Origin: an uncultured Acholeplasmatales bacterium
Lineage (GTDB): Bacteria > Bacillota_I > Bacilli_A > Acholeplasmatales > Anaeroplasmataceae
Length of the DNA stretch: 64,000 nt
Assembly (NCBI GenBank): GCA_944323055.1
Contig: CALUQZ010000002.1
Coordinates: forward strand, 43,456-107,455
Reading direction: 5' to 3'
Positions 55,428 to 64,000 of the stretch are shown here, piece by piece (the stretch's first letter is position 1; every line of letters begins with the position of its first letter). Below the pieces are notes generated by a model that searched no databases, was not told the DNA's origin, and worked only from the letters and a program-made list of their open reading frames with translations. The translations under genes and the position numbers were made by a program.

Positions 55428-56753
55428 TTAATTACCTGAAATATTCATTTTTTCAACATAAATTGAAGGCATTGACATATTACTATCTGTATAAGTATCT
55501 GATGCTATACTAACAACATTATTTAACAAATCGATAAAGTTACCTGATAATACAATTAAAGTAATAGCATTAGCTTTTTTCCCATCTTTAATTATATAAC
55601 CTGAACTTTGTAAATTAAAATCACCGCTTACCGTATTAATACCAGCATGAAGACCAGTAATATTAGTTATTAAAATGCCATCTTTAACTTCTTCTAATAA
55701 TTCATTAAAAGATTTAGTACCAGGTTTTAAATATAGATTTAAAGGAGCTATTCCAACTTCACTTCTAACATTAGGTTTAAGACCATTACCAGTAGATTTT
55801 GTATTATAATAACTAGCAGTAGATAAATTATGTAAATAGCTTTTTAATACTCCATTTTCTACTAAAGTTTTCGTTTTAGTTGCCACACCTTCATCATCAA
55901 ATGATCTAATAGCTACCATATCTTTATAAAATGGGTCATCTAAAATCGTAATTTTTTCATTGAATATTTTGGTATTAAGTTTACCTTCTAAAAATGAAAT
56001 TTTTCTTTTTACATTTAATGCTGAAAAACTACTAGCAAAAGCCGCCATCAATTTATTAAGTACTTTATTACTTAAGATGACTTTATAACTACCTGATTTA
56101 ATTGTAGATGCATGTAATCTATCAATTGTATCATTAGTCAAATCTTCAACAAATTTTGTTAAATTAAAATCTTTTAAATTTTTTAAATATAAATAATTAT
56201 ACGCATTTTTAATATCATCATTAAATTTAATATTAAGTTCACTAACTACAACGGCATAACTGTATTCTTTTTGAACATTTAAGCCATTACTATTTTCAAT
56301 TGAGATAGTAGATTTAATTTCTTCATAGGAAGATTCAGCATGAAAATATAAATCATTCTTAGTTTTTAAAGCCTTATTAATATTTAATACTAAATTTATT
56401 TTATCTCTAGTTCCAATATTTAAATAATCATGACTAGGTTCTTCTACTACTTTATAATCTTTATCACCAGGATAAATAAAATAAGGTTCATCTTTATTTA
56501 AATAACTACAATTAGTAACTAATTGTTGACAAACGTTATCTATTTCATCTTCTGTATCTTTTTCCGTATATACACTACCAATTTGATTGTTATAAACTCC
56601 TCTTATTGCATATACTTTAGTCACAGCCTCAGTTTTCTCGCTTATTTCATCATCAAATGCGGTAATACTTATTGATGTATCTGCTTTTGTATATAATTCA
56701 ATTTCAGAAATACCTAAGGCTTTAGCTTTAGCTTCTAATAATTTAAAATCCAT
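55428..56753 (-). CDS. pmbA: PmbA/TldE-family peptidase subunit
   Basis: Partner of TldD in a heterodimeric zinc protease that trims modified peptides, for example microcin B17 precursor and CcdA in E. coli. It has 441 residues from ATG 56753 (MDFKLLEAKAKALG), chosen because GGAGG lies 8 bp upstream within the end of tldD. It lacks the HExxxH metal motif, as expected for the TldE subunit, and has the conserved tail GDFNLQSSGYIIKDGKKANAI-like glycine-rich region (SGDFNLQSSGYIIKDG). Confidence 0.9.
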   Translation of the reverse strand: MDFKLLEAKAKALGISEIELYTKADTSISITAFDDEISEKTEAVTKVYAIRGVYNNQIGSVYTEKDTEDEIDNVCQQLVTNCSYLNKDEPYFIYPGDKDYKVVEEPSHDYLNIGTRDKINLVLNINKALKTKNDLYFHAESSYEEIKSTISIENSNGLNVQKEYSYAVVVSELNIKFNDDIKNAYNYLYLKNLKDFNLTKFVEDLTNDTIDRLHASTIKSGSYKVILSNKVLNKLMAAFASSFSALNVKRKISFLEGKLNTKIFNEKITILDDPFYKDMVAIRSFDDEGVATKTKTLVENGVLKSYLHNLSTASYYNTKSTGNGLKPNVRSEVGIAPLNLYLKPGTKSFNELLEEVKDGILITNITGLHAGINTVSGDFNLQSSGYIIKDGKKANAITLIVLSGNFIDLLNNVVSIASDTYTDSNMSMPSIYVEKMNISGN

Positions 56754-56754
56754 C

Positions 56755-58143
56755 TTACTTACCTCCATTACCGCCAACAATCATATTTTTAACTCTAATA
56801 GTCGGTTGACCTACACATGCCGGAATTGAACCAGATGATGACCCACACATGCCATAAGCTAAAGTTTGATTATTAGCTACCATATCAATATTCATAATTG
56901 TTTCATTACCTTTACCAATTAAAGTAGCACCCCTAACTGGAGTTGTTATTTTCCCATTTTCAATTAAATAGCCTTCTTTAACTGAAAAGTTAAATTCACC
57001 TGTAGCAGTATTGACAGAACCACCACCTAAATCTTTAGCAAATAAACCATATTTAGTAGCTTTAATTAAATCTTCAACCTCATATTTACCATTAGCAATA
57101 TAGGTGTTAGTCATTCTTGATGTCGGTTTAAAACGATATGATTGTCTTCTACCTGAACCAGTAGTCGGCATATTCATAAATAGAGAATTTTTATAATCAA
57201 TCATATAAGATTTTAAAATACCATTTTCAATTAAAACATTCTTTTTAGTTTCATGTCCTTCGTCGTCAATATTTAAACTACCCCATTCATTAGGTATTGT
57301 TCCATCATCAATTGCCGTAACACAAGTTGAAGCAATTTGTTCACCTAATTTGCCAGCAAAAACGGATAATCCATGAGCAACACTTGAAGCTTCTAAAGCA
57401 TGCCCACAAGCCTCATGGAAAATAACGCCACCAAAATTGTTATTAATTACTACATCATAAACCCCACCTTTAATTTGTTTAGCATTTAGCATAGTAATAG
57501 CTTGTTTAGCTGCTTGTTGTCCTAAATCATAAAAATCAAAATCTTTATAAAAAGCTAAAGTGAAATTGCCTCCTTTATTATAAGAACCTTCTTGTTTTCC
57601 ATTTTCATTCTCTGCTATACAAGAAACACTATATCTAATATTATTACGCACATCATTCTTTAATACACCATTACTATTAGCTACTAATATATGTTGTACA
57701 TGTTCACTCACTGTAGCAAAACTTTGAACTATTTCACTGCTATATTCTAATGCGCCTTTATTTAACTCTTTTAAATAGCTAATTTTAAGACCCATATCTT
57801 CTTTAGTTGTCTCTTTATCAATTATTGTATGTCTTAAAACATTAGTATCAGTAAACTCAAAATTCGTAATTTTAGCCTTGCCATCATAATACTTATTCAA
57901 TTTATTAGCTAGATTAATGAGACCATCTAAAGTTAAATCATTAGTATACCCATATGTTTCATCTTGTCCTTTTAACAAGCGTAAACCTGCCCCATATAAT
58001 TTAGCATTTTCAATACTTTTAACATCATATTTAGTCATTTTAGTTATGATATCTAAAGTGTCTTCTAAATATAATTCAGCAAAGTCAGCACCAGTTTTTA
58101 AAGCCTCTATTAAGACTTTTTTTATTGTTAAGTTATCTAACAA
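56755..58143 (-). CDS. tldD: TldD metalloprotease subunit
   Basis: Catalytic subunit of the TldD/E protease. The zinc motif is IFHEACGHALEAS (HExxxH). The C-terminal region contains GGSVNTATGEFNFSVKEGYLIENGK and AYGMCGSSSGSIPACVGQPT. The start is uncertain: TTG 58143 sits 8 bp after GAGGAG and gives 462 residues, while GTG 58152 is in frame but overlaps that site. Substrate unknown; a modified-peptide precursor is not encoded nearby that I can see. Confidence 0.92.
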   Translation of the reverse strand: MLDNLTIKKVLIEALKTGADFAELYLEDTLDIITKMTKYDVKSIENAKLYGAGLRLLKGQDETYGYTNDLTLDGLINLANKLNKYYDGKAKITNFEFTDTNVLRHTIIDKETTKEDMGLKISYLKELNKGALEYSSEIVQSFATVSEHVQHILVANSNGVLKNDVRNNIRYSVSCIAENENGKQEGSYNKGGNFTLAFYKDFDFYDLGQQAAKQAITMLNAKQIKGGVYDVVINNNFGGVIFHEACGHALEASSVAHGLSVFAGKLGEQIASTCVTAIDDGTIPNEWGSLNIDDEGHETKKNVLIENGILKSYMIDYKNSLFMNMPTTGSGRRQSYRFKPTSRMTNTYIANGKYEVEDLIKATKYGLFAKDLGGGSVNTATGEFNFSVKEGYLIENGKITTPVRGATLIGKGNETIMNIDMVANNQTLAYGMCGSSSGSIPACVGQPTIRVKNMIVGGNGGK

Positions 58144-58152
58144 AATAATCAC

Positions 58153-58479
58153 TCCTCTACACTTTATTGCATCAATTTTACTACCATTTCAATTTATTTG
58201 CAATAATTTAACATAAAAAGATTTTTAAAAAATTATAAACGTTATAAACCATTAATATTATCTAAAATATTTTGTTAAATTGCCTATATAAAATATAATA
58301 TTTGATTAAATAATTATGATATTATCAAATATATTTTTAAACTTTAAAAATCAACTATTATATAAATATATAAAATATAAACACTATATCTTAATACTGT
58401 AAAATCATTTTTAGAAAATATATTTAAATAGACAGTCTAAATATGTTATAATTTAATTAATGAAAGAATAGGTGATAAA
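58153..58479. other. Divergent intergenic region with palindromes and extended -10 promoter
   Basis: About 80% AT, no gene seen. TGTTATAAT (-10 58447-58452) is an extended -10 promoter for the + strand ATP-grasp gene. The perfect 11-bp palindrome TAGAC-A-GTCTA (58429-58439) lies where the -35 would be, so it may be an operator. A 9-bp inverted repeat, ATATTTGAT / ATCAAATAT, is at 58298-58306 and 58324-58332. Confidence 0.6.
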
Positions 58480-59664
58480 ATGAATTTTATTTTTATATCT
58501 CCCGCTTTTCCTAAAACCTATTATAGATTTTGTCAAAAGTTAAGAGATAACGGAGTAAATGTATTAGGAATAGGTGATACACCATATGATTCTTTAAGTA
58601 ATGAATGTAAAGATTCATTAACTGAATATTACTATTTACCTAGTTTAGAATGTTATGAAGATGTTTTCAAAGCAGTAGCCTTTTATTCATTTAAATATGG
58701 CAAAATTGATTACTTAGAATCAAACAATGAGTACTGGTTACGTATGGATGCTAGACTAAGAGAAGATTTTAATATTTGGGGTCCTAAAGTAAAAAATGTT
58801 TTAGAATTTACTTCTAAATCTAAAATGAAAAAATATTATGAAAAAGCTCAAGTTCCTTATGCACGCTATAAGTTTTCTACTACTCTTGAAGAAGATTTAG
58901 CTTTTATTGAGATGGTAAAATACCCAGTTGTAGCTAAACCAGATGTTGGAGTAGGGGCTGCATTAACATATAAAATTAAAAATTATAAAGACCTAGTAGC
59001 CTTTCACGATAAGCATTTTACTACTCCTTATTTACTTGAAGAATACATTGAAGGCAATATTATATCTTTTGATGGTATTTGTGATGAAAACTCTAATGTT
59101 GTTTTCTGTGACAATGAAGTTTTTCCACCATCAATTATGGATATTGTCAACGAAAATTTAGAAGTCTCTTATTATGTCAATAAAGAGGTTCCTAAAGATG
59201 TTTATGACAAAGGCCAAGCTGTTTTAAAAACCTTTAACATTCAAAAACGTTTTTTCCATTTAGAGTTCTTTCGCCTAACTAAAGCTAAAGAAGGTCTAGG
59301 AAAAGTTGGTGATGTTGTAGCCCTAGAAGTTAATATGCGTCCACCTGGTGGTTACACACCTGATTTAATTAATTTTGCTGCTTCTGTCGATACATATAAA
59401 ATATGGGCAGATGTCATATGTTTTAACAAGACAACTGTCGATTTAAATAAAGATAAATATTATTGTATTTATGTGGGTAGGCGTGATCATTTAAAATATA
59501 CTAACTCAACGGCATCAATACTTTATAAATATCAAAATAACATTAAAATGCATGATAGAATGCCAGATATTTTATCCGATGCCTTAGCTAATGAATTTTT
59601 TGTTGCTACATTTAAAGATTATGACGAAATGTGTCTATTTAGAAATTTTGTTTTACAAAAATAA
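58480..59664 (+). CDS. ATP-grasp ligase of the carbamoyl-phosphate synthase-like group
   Basis: A 394-residue enzyme with the ATP-grasp fold: N-terminal domain (MNFIFISPAFPKTYYRFC), ATP-binding segment YPVVAKPDVGVGAA, adenine-binding YLLEEYIEGNIISFDG and Mg-binding ALEVNMRPPGGYTPDLINFA. Such enzymes join a carboxylate to an amine through an acyl-phosphate. The partner substrate cannot be told; it stands alone between convergent and divergent neighbours under its own promoter. Confidence 0.85.
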   Translation: MNFIFISPAFPKTYYRFCQKLRDNGVNVLGIGDTPYDSLSNECKDSLTEYYYLPSLECYEDVFKAVAFYSFKYGKIDYLESNNEYWLRMDARLREDFNIWGPKVKNVLEFTSKSKMKKYYEKAQVPYARYKFSTTLEEDLAFIEMVKYPVVAKPDVGVGAALTYKIKNYKDLVAFHDKHFTTPYLLEEYIEGNIISFDGICDENSNVVFCDNEVFPPSIMDIVNENLEVSYYVNKEVPKDVYDKGQAVLKTFNIQKRFFHLEFFRLTKAKEGLGKVGDVVALEVNMRPPGGYTPDLINFAASVDTYKIWADVICFNKTTVDLNKDKYYCIYVGRRDHLKYTNSTASILYKYQNNIKMHDRMPDILSDALANEFFVATFKDYDEMCLFRNFVLQK

Positions 59665-59669
59665 ACATA

Positions 59670-59698
59670 GGTAGAGAATAAATCTCTACCTGTTTTTT
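59670..59698 (+). terminator. Terminator of the ATP-grasp gene
   Basis: GGTAGAGA, ATAAA, TCTCTACC, then TGTTTTTT. The reverse exit is A/T-rich enough to serve the opposite gene, whose stop overlaps it. Confidence 0.85.
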
Positions 59699-60536
59699 AT
59701 TCAAGCATATTTACAATTCCATGACAAGGATAAACTTGTAAATCATTAATAATAGTAGTGTGTTTACAAGTAACATAACCACTTAAAACATTTTTTACAC
59801 TAACTATATCTGTTATAATATCAGCTTCTACATCACTATATTCAAAAGCAAAATCGCAATCAATCATTTTACAATTAATTAATTTTAACTTTTTACAATA
59901 ACAAAATGGCTGAGTTCCTATAATTGTACAATTAATTAGCGTTAAATTTTCAGAATACCAAGCTAAATATTCACCCTTTAAAATAGTATCTCTAACTACT
60001 ACATTTTTAGCATGCCAAAAAGCATCTTTAGTATCAAAATTTGAATTATTAATTGTCATGTTATTAACATATTGGAATGAATACTTTCCTTTAAATTCTA
60101 AATCACAAATTTCAATGTTATTACTTTCAAAAAAAGCATACATTCCTTCTAATTTTGAATTTAAAATCTTAAAATTATTATTCCGCCAACCAAATTCATC
60201 AGAAATTATTGAACAATCATTAATTTCAATGTTTTCACATTCTCTTACAGCTTTAATCCCATGCAATTTAGATTTAGTTATATTTATATTCTTAGAATAC
60301 CACAATGCGGCTCTACTATTAGTAGTTAAAGTGTCATTTACCATTGTTAAATTAATATCGTGCCATAACGGGTATCTTAGATCGATAGTAGAATTGATTA
60401 GACTAATATTACGACCTTCTTTTAGTGGTGATTCACCATCTTCTTTACCAGCAAAAGTGCAGTTATCAACTGTCGTATCTACTAAATTATATAAACTTCT
60501 TTCAGCTTCAAAATTTTGTTGATAAATTTTATTCAT
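59697..60536 (-). CDS. DUF3737-family beta-helix protein
   Basis: A 279-residue protein of right-handed beta-helix repeats, each coil about 20-22 residues with patterns like NITKSKLHGIKAVRECENIEINDCSI split between turns. N-terminal FEAERSLYNLVDTTVDNCTFAG and GRNISLINSTIDLRYPLWHD are family marks of DUF3737. ATG 60536 (MNKIYQQNF) fits GAGGG 8 bp upstream, so the longer in-frame start is rejected. Biochemical role is unknown; related folds bind or modify polysaccharides. Confidence 0.85.
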   Translation of the reverse strand: MNKIYQQNFEAERSLYNLVDTTVDNCTFAGKEDGESPLKEGRNISLINSTIDLRYPLWHDINLTMVNDTLTTNSRAALWYSKNINITKSKLHGIKAVRECENIEINDCSIISDEFGWRNNNFKILNSKLEGMYAFFESNNIEICDLEFKGKYSFQYVNNMTINNSNFDTKDAFWHAKNVVVRDTILKGEYLAWYSENLTLINCTIIGTQPFCYCKKLKLINCKMIDCDFAFEYSDVEADIITDIVSVKNVLSGYVTCKHTTIINDLQVYPCHGIVNMLE

Positions 60537-60629
60537 TATCAAATCCCTCATTTCTGCTTTATTATATAACTTTTAATCAAATATTACTAATATTTTTTTA
60601 ATATATATAATTATAAATAATAATTATAG

Positions 60630-61589
60630 TTAAAATTTAAAATCATTCATCTCTTTAATTGTTAAATAAGATGTTATACCACCACTTTTTTTAGTACTAA
60701 GTCCAGCATATTTATTAGAAAAAGATAAATATTTAGTCAACTCTTCTTTAGTTAAATTAACTAAATCTTTAACATTATTTACATTTAATTGATATAAAAA
60801 AGAACCACTAAACGCATCGCCAGCTCCCGTTGTATCAACTATATCAACTATTTTTAAAGCTGGTACTTTTACTACTTCATTCTTAGTAATAGCCATACTA
60901 CCATTTTGACCAGCTGTATATAAGATTAATTTAGTTCGCTCATTTAATAATTTTCTTAGTGAACTAATAACATCTTTACTATTGAATAAAAATTTAAATT
61001 CATCATCTGATATTTTAATGATATCAGCATACTTCATATATTCAAAAACTAATTCCTTTAATAAATCTTTAGATTCATAAAGATTTAAACGTAAATTTAA
61101 ATCAAAACTAACTAAGACATTTAATTTATTAGCTAAACTTAATGCTTTATAATGTGCTTTTCTCATACTTTTATCTTTTAATGCTACGCTACAAAAATGA
61201 ATGGCATAAGTGTCTTTAAAATCAGAAACCTTAATCATATTTAATGGATATTTAGCATAACTTGGTTTTAAACTAGAAAAATAAAAATCACGATCATTAC
61301 TAACATAAGAAACAAATGCTAAACTAGTTTTAGCTAATTTATCAATATATATTTTACTAGTGTTTATATTGTTTGATTTTAAATAATTAATTATCTTTAA
61401 ACCAAAAGGATCATACCCTACTGTACTATAAAATAATGTTTCTCCACCTAATTTAGCGATTGCACCTAAGACATTTAAAGGAGCACCTCCTACACGTGGA
61501 TAAAAAGAACTAATATTTTCAATTTTATTGATTTTATCACTAGGAATAAAATCAATTAATGATTCACCTATTGCAATTATTTTTTTCAT
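60630..61589 (-). CDS. PfkB-family carbohydrate kinase (fructokinase-like)
   Basis: Ribokinase-fold sugar kinase of 319 residues. It has N-terminal IAIGESLIDFIP, the sugar-binding GGAPLNVLGAIAKLGG and the catalytic GAGDAFSGSFLYQL with the base Asp. The first motif is typical of fructokinases. ATG 61589 follows AGGA; an upstream in-frame start lies inside the terminator hairpin and is unlikely. It follows phosphoglucomutase in the same direction, which fits sugar entry into glycogen or glycolysis. Confidence 0.9.
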   Translation of the reverse strand: MKKIIAIGESLIDFIPSDKINKIENISSFYPRVGGAPLNVLGAIAKLGGETLFYSTVGYDPFGLKIINYLKSNNINTSKIYIDKLAKTSLAFVSYVSNDRDFYFSSLKPSYAKYPLNMIKVSDFKDTYAIHFCSVALKDKSMRKAHYKALSLANKLNVLVSFDLNLRLNLYESKDLLKELVFEYMKYADIIKISDDEFKFLFNSKDVISSLRKLLNERTKLILYTAGQNGSMAITKNEVVKVPALKIVDIVDTTGAGDAFSGSFLYQLNVNNVKDLVNLTKEELTKYLSFSNKYAGLSTKKSGGITSYLTIKEMNDFKF

Positions 61590-61600
61590 AATATTTCCTA

Positions 61601-61622
61601 AAAAAAATGCAGTTTCCTGCAT
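61601..61622 (-). terminator. Terminator between pgm and the sugar kinase
   Basis: Minus strand ATGCAG, GAAA tetraloop, CTGCAT, then a T run, one base after the pgm stop. The kinase ribosome site follows at once, so some readthrough probably drives the kinase. Confidence 0.8.
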
Positions 61623-61623
61623 T

Positions 61624-63309
61624 TTATATTTGATTTACTATTTGTAAAACAGCTTCACTTAAAGCCTTTAATTTAGCATCAGCTTGTTCTTCACTTGAAG
61701 CTTTTACACCATAGTATACTTTTAATTTTGGTTCTGTCCCACTAGGACGTAAAACAAACCATGTATCATCTGGTAAATAATATTTAATTACATTTGAAGT
61801 AGGTAAGTTAATCTTAGTTTTTTCTTTAGTTACTAAATTAGTATGTACACCAAGTTTTACATCATCTTTTTCTAATATTTTAAAATTAGCTAAATCAATA
61901 TCATTATTTCTAAAATAATCCATTATTTGATTAATCTTTTTGCTTCCATCTAGGCCTTTTAAAACAATATTAGTTATGCCTTCTTTATAGTATCCATATT
62001 CTTTATAAATAGCTTCTAGTGCATCATATAAGTCCATACCTTTAGTCTTATAATAAGCCGCTGTTTCAGATAACATTAAAATAGCTTGAATAGAATCTTT
62101 ATCTCTTACAATAGGACTAACTAAACAACCATAAGATTCTTCAAAACCGAAGACATATGTTCCTCTACCTTGTTCCATTTCTCTAGCTTTTTCGCCGATA
62201 AATTTGAAACCTGTTAAAGTTATTTCAACTTCCATACCATATTTTTTAGCAATCATAACTGGTAAACTAGATGAAACATTAGTAGTAAATACATAACCAT
62301 CTTTAGGTAAAGTATTTAATTCTTTACGAGTCATCAAAATATAATTTAAAACAATAGCGGCTGTTTGATTACCAGTAAATAAATGATATGAACCATTATG
62401 TAAAACAGCTATACCTAAACGGTCAGCATCAGGATCAGTAGCTAAAACAATATCAGCCCCAATTTCTTTAGCTAATTCAATACCTTCATCAAAAGCTTCT
62501 TTATTTTCCGGATTAGATGTCTTAACCCCACTAAAATCAGGATCACAAGTCATTTGACTAGCAACAGGAGTTACATCATAACCACATGAACGTAAAACAT
62601 CAACGGCAAATACTTGACCTGTACCATGTAAAGGTGTATATACCATTTTGAAGTTCTTTGGTAAATTAGGTCTTAAAACGATCTTTTTAACTTCATTAAT
62701 ATAAATATCATCAACATCTTTACCAATTATTTGAATTAAATCATGATTTTTATCATGAGCAATACCAAAATAATCAGTAATCTTATTAATTTCAGCAATA
62801 ACTTTATCAGCATCTTTAGGTACTAATTGACAGCCTGTTTCATCATAAATCTTATAGCCATTATATTCTTTAGGGTTGTGACTAGCAGTTATCATAATAC
62901 CACCAACACAATTAAAATGTCTAACAGCAAATGATAATTCAGGTGTAGGTCTTAACGCTTCAAATAAATAAACTTTAAAACCTAATGTAGCAAGTACTTC
63001 TGCTGAAATACGGGCAAAATCAGGTGAGAAATGTCTATTATCAAAAGAAATAGCTACTCCCCTTTTATAGGCATCTTTAAAATTAGCTAAATATCTACCA
63101 AAACCTAAAGTAGCTTTAGCAACAATATAAATGTTCATCCTATTAGTACCAGCACCTAAAATGCCACGCATACCACCTGTACCAAATTCAAGATCAGTTG
63201 TAAAAGCTTCCTGTTTAGCTTTGTCATCCATTGCTAACAATTCTTCTTTTAATTTAGAATCTAAATTACTATAGTTTTTCCATAAGTTATACTTCTCTAA
63301 ATAATTCAT
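61624..63309 (-). CDS. Phosphoglucomutase/phosphomannomutase
   Basis: Interconverts glucose-1- and glucose-6-phosphate (alpha-D-phosphohexomutase family). The 561 residues fit the PgcA-like group of Firmicutes. The phosphoserine loop is ITASHNPKEYNGYK (near 141), the Mg2+ loop ATDPDADRLGIAV (near 295), the sugar loop GFEESYGC and the phosphate-binding RPSGTEPKLKVY near the C-terminus. All four domains are intact. Confidence 0.94.
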   Translation of the reverse strand: MNYLEKYNLWKNYSNLDSKLKEELLAMDDKAKQEAFTTDLEFGTGGMRGILGAGTNRMNIYIVAKATLGFGRYLANFKDAYKRGVAISFDNRHFSPDFARISAEVLATLGFKVYLFEALRPTPELSFAVRHFNCVGGIMITASHNPKEYNGYKIYDETGCQLVPKDADKVIAEINKITDYFGIAHDKNHDLIQIIGKDVDDIYINEVKKIVLRPNLPKNFKMVYTPLHGTGQVFAVDVLRSCGYDVTPVASQMTCDPDFSGVKTSNPENKEAFDEGIELAKEIGADIVLATDPDADRLGIAVLHNGSYHLFTGNQTAAIVLNYILMTRKELNTLPKDGYVFTTNVSSSLPVMIAKKYGMEVEITLTGFKFIGEKAREMEQGRGTYVFGFEESYGCLVSPIVRDKDSIQAILMLSETAAYYKTKGMDLYDALEAIYKEYGYYKEGITNIVLKGLDGSKKINQIMDYFRNNDIDLANFKILEKDDVKLGVHTNLVTKEKTKINLPTSNVIKYYLPDDTWFVLRPSGTEPKLKVYYGVKASSEEQADAKLKALSEAVLQIVNQI

Positions 63310-63404
63310 TATTTTTTACCTCTTTCTATGTGAAATTTTAGCATATTATGAAAAGGCTTTCAAGCTTAAGATAAAAAATATCATTTTTAAAATAGTAAGG
63401 TGAA

Positions 63405-64000
63405 TTGTAAAAGTAAATTCCGCTGTTAGAAGTTGTAACTTAACAGTAGTTAATTTGTATAATTAACTTCCGCTAATGTATAATATATGTACCAAGTTAA
63501 GTCCAGGTGGATTGGAGGACCATTATGGCTACTAATACTAAACATACCGATAGTAAAAAATATCAAAAAGCTTTAACTCTTGAAGATAGAAATAATTTAG
63601 CTAATATTATTACTACACATCGAGAAAAAGATGGTAGTTTATCTATTAAATTAAATCAGATTGCTGATATGTTAGAAAAGGATCCTACTATTTTATCTAA
63701 GGAAGTTAAAAAAAGACGTATAACAAGGGGTAGTATTATTCCGAATCTTAAGTACACATTTTTTTATTGTAAAACTTGTAGTAAATTTAAAGAGTGTGAA
63801 ATAAGATATACTCTTTCTAAAGATAATTTAGGAGTTTGTAAAGACTATAACCGTATGTCTTGCAAATATACAACAAAATTTCCTTATGTTTGTAATGGAT
63901 GTCCAAAAAGAGGACTATGTAATTATCAATGTCATTAACTTAAGGACATTGACAAAAAAAGATTAAGAAATTTGATGGTTATATCACTACACAAGTGGTG
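63405..64000 (+). mobile_element. IS30-family insertion sequence remnant (runs off window)
   Basis: Begins somewhere after 63400; two short direct motifs with TTCCGCT at 63418 and 63468 precede the transposase promoter-like TATAAT (63480-63485). The coding part is cut by a stop at 63936 within the family's zinc-finger-like region, and no frame continues it in the remaining 60 bases. Element ends are not defined. Confidence 0.55.
63525..63938 (+). pseudogene. IS30-family transposase, N-terminal fragment
   Basis: Residues 1-60 form the IS30 helix-turn-helix (LTLEDRNNLANIITTHREKDGS, then IADMLEKDPTILSKEVKKRR). A Cys-rich segment typical of Firmicute IS30 transposases follows (CKTCSKFKEC, then CNGCPKRGLCNYQC). 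Intact proteins have about 330-400 residues with a DDE domain; this one stops after 137, so it is inactive. ATG 63525 fits GGAGG at 63514-63518. A 7-bp inverted repeat CAATGTC/GACATTG (63927-63933, 63945-63951) spans the stop codon, which may mark the break. Confidence 0.8.

Overview
The window is AT-rich chromosomal DNA from a low-GC Firmicute (Bacillota). It uses the standard bacterial code: TGA is a stop, for example at the end of aguB. Other signs are two T-box leaders, a B-type RNase P RNA, strong AGGAGG-like ribosome sites and a dif site close to that of Bacillus subtilis. I cannot fix the genus. A Bacilli/Erysipelotrichia-type gut lineage is an inference.

Left arm (1-18.7 kb, every gene on +). 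The end of an agmatine deiminase gene and aguB make putrescine from agmatine. They are followed by tRNA-Gln(CUG) and a decayed small membrane-protein gene. Next is a complete type II-A CRISPR-Cas locus: an antisense tracrRNA gene inside the cas9 leader, then cas9, cas1, cas2, csn2 and an array of 29 repeats and 28 spacers. A regulator-potABCD operon for polyamine uptake follows, then a TGS/uridine-kinase-type nucleoside kinase and a Fic-fold protein whose catalytic motif is degenerate.

Centre (18.7-20.3 kb). This is a gene-free 1.6 kb stretch with a dif site at 19006-19033, a perfect DnaA box and several palindromes. Gene direction flips from all + to mostly - here, and the + strand changes from purine-rich to pyrimidine-rich. 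I read it as the chromosome replication terminus. xerD, the recombinase expected to act at dif, lies about 3.7 kb away.

Right arm (20.3-64 kb, mostly - strand). It holds an iron alcohol dehydrogenase, deoB-xerD-hemW and a metallo-hydrolase; a methionine importer metNIQ under a Met T-box; a HIT protein and lepA; a flavin oxidoreductase; and an M20 peptidase plus amino-acid ABC importer under a T-box whose specifier reads as Arg (CGC). Beyond these come a YwaF-like membrane protein, rnpB, an MscS channel, pnp, phoH, a RluA-type pseudouridine synthase and a LysR regulator. The last part has a 1430-residue SNF2 helicase (+), lon, tig, a tldD/pmbA pair, an ATP-grasp enzyme (+), a DUF3737 beta-helix protein, a PfkB sugar kinase, phosphoglucomutase and, at the edge, a broken IS30-type transposase.

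The most notable items are the terminus/dif region with its family of CTAG palindromes, the antisense tracrRNA/cas9-leader arrangement with a repeat-like inverted element in the array leader, the degenerate Fic-winged-helix protein with a palindromic operator-like site, and the long helical insertions in two ABC ATPases.
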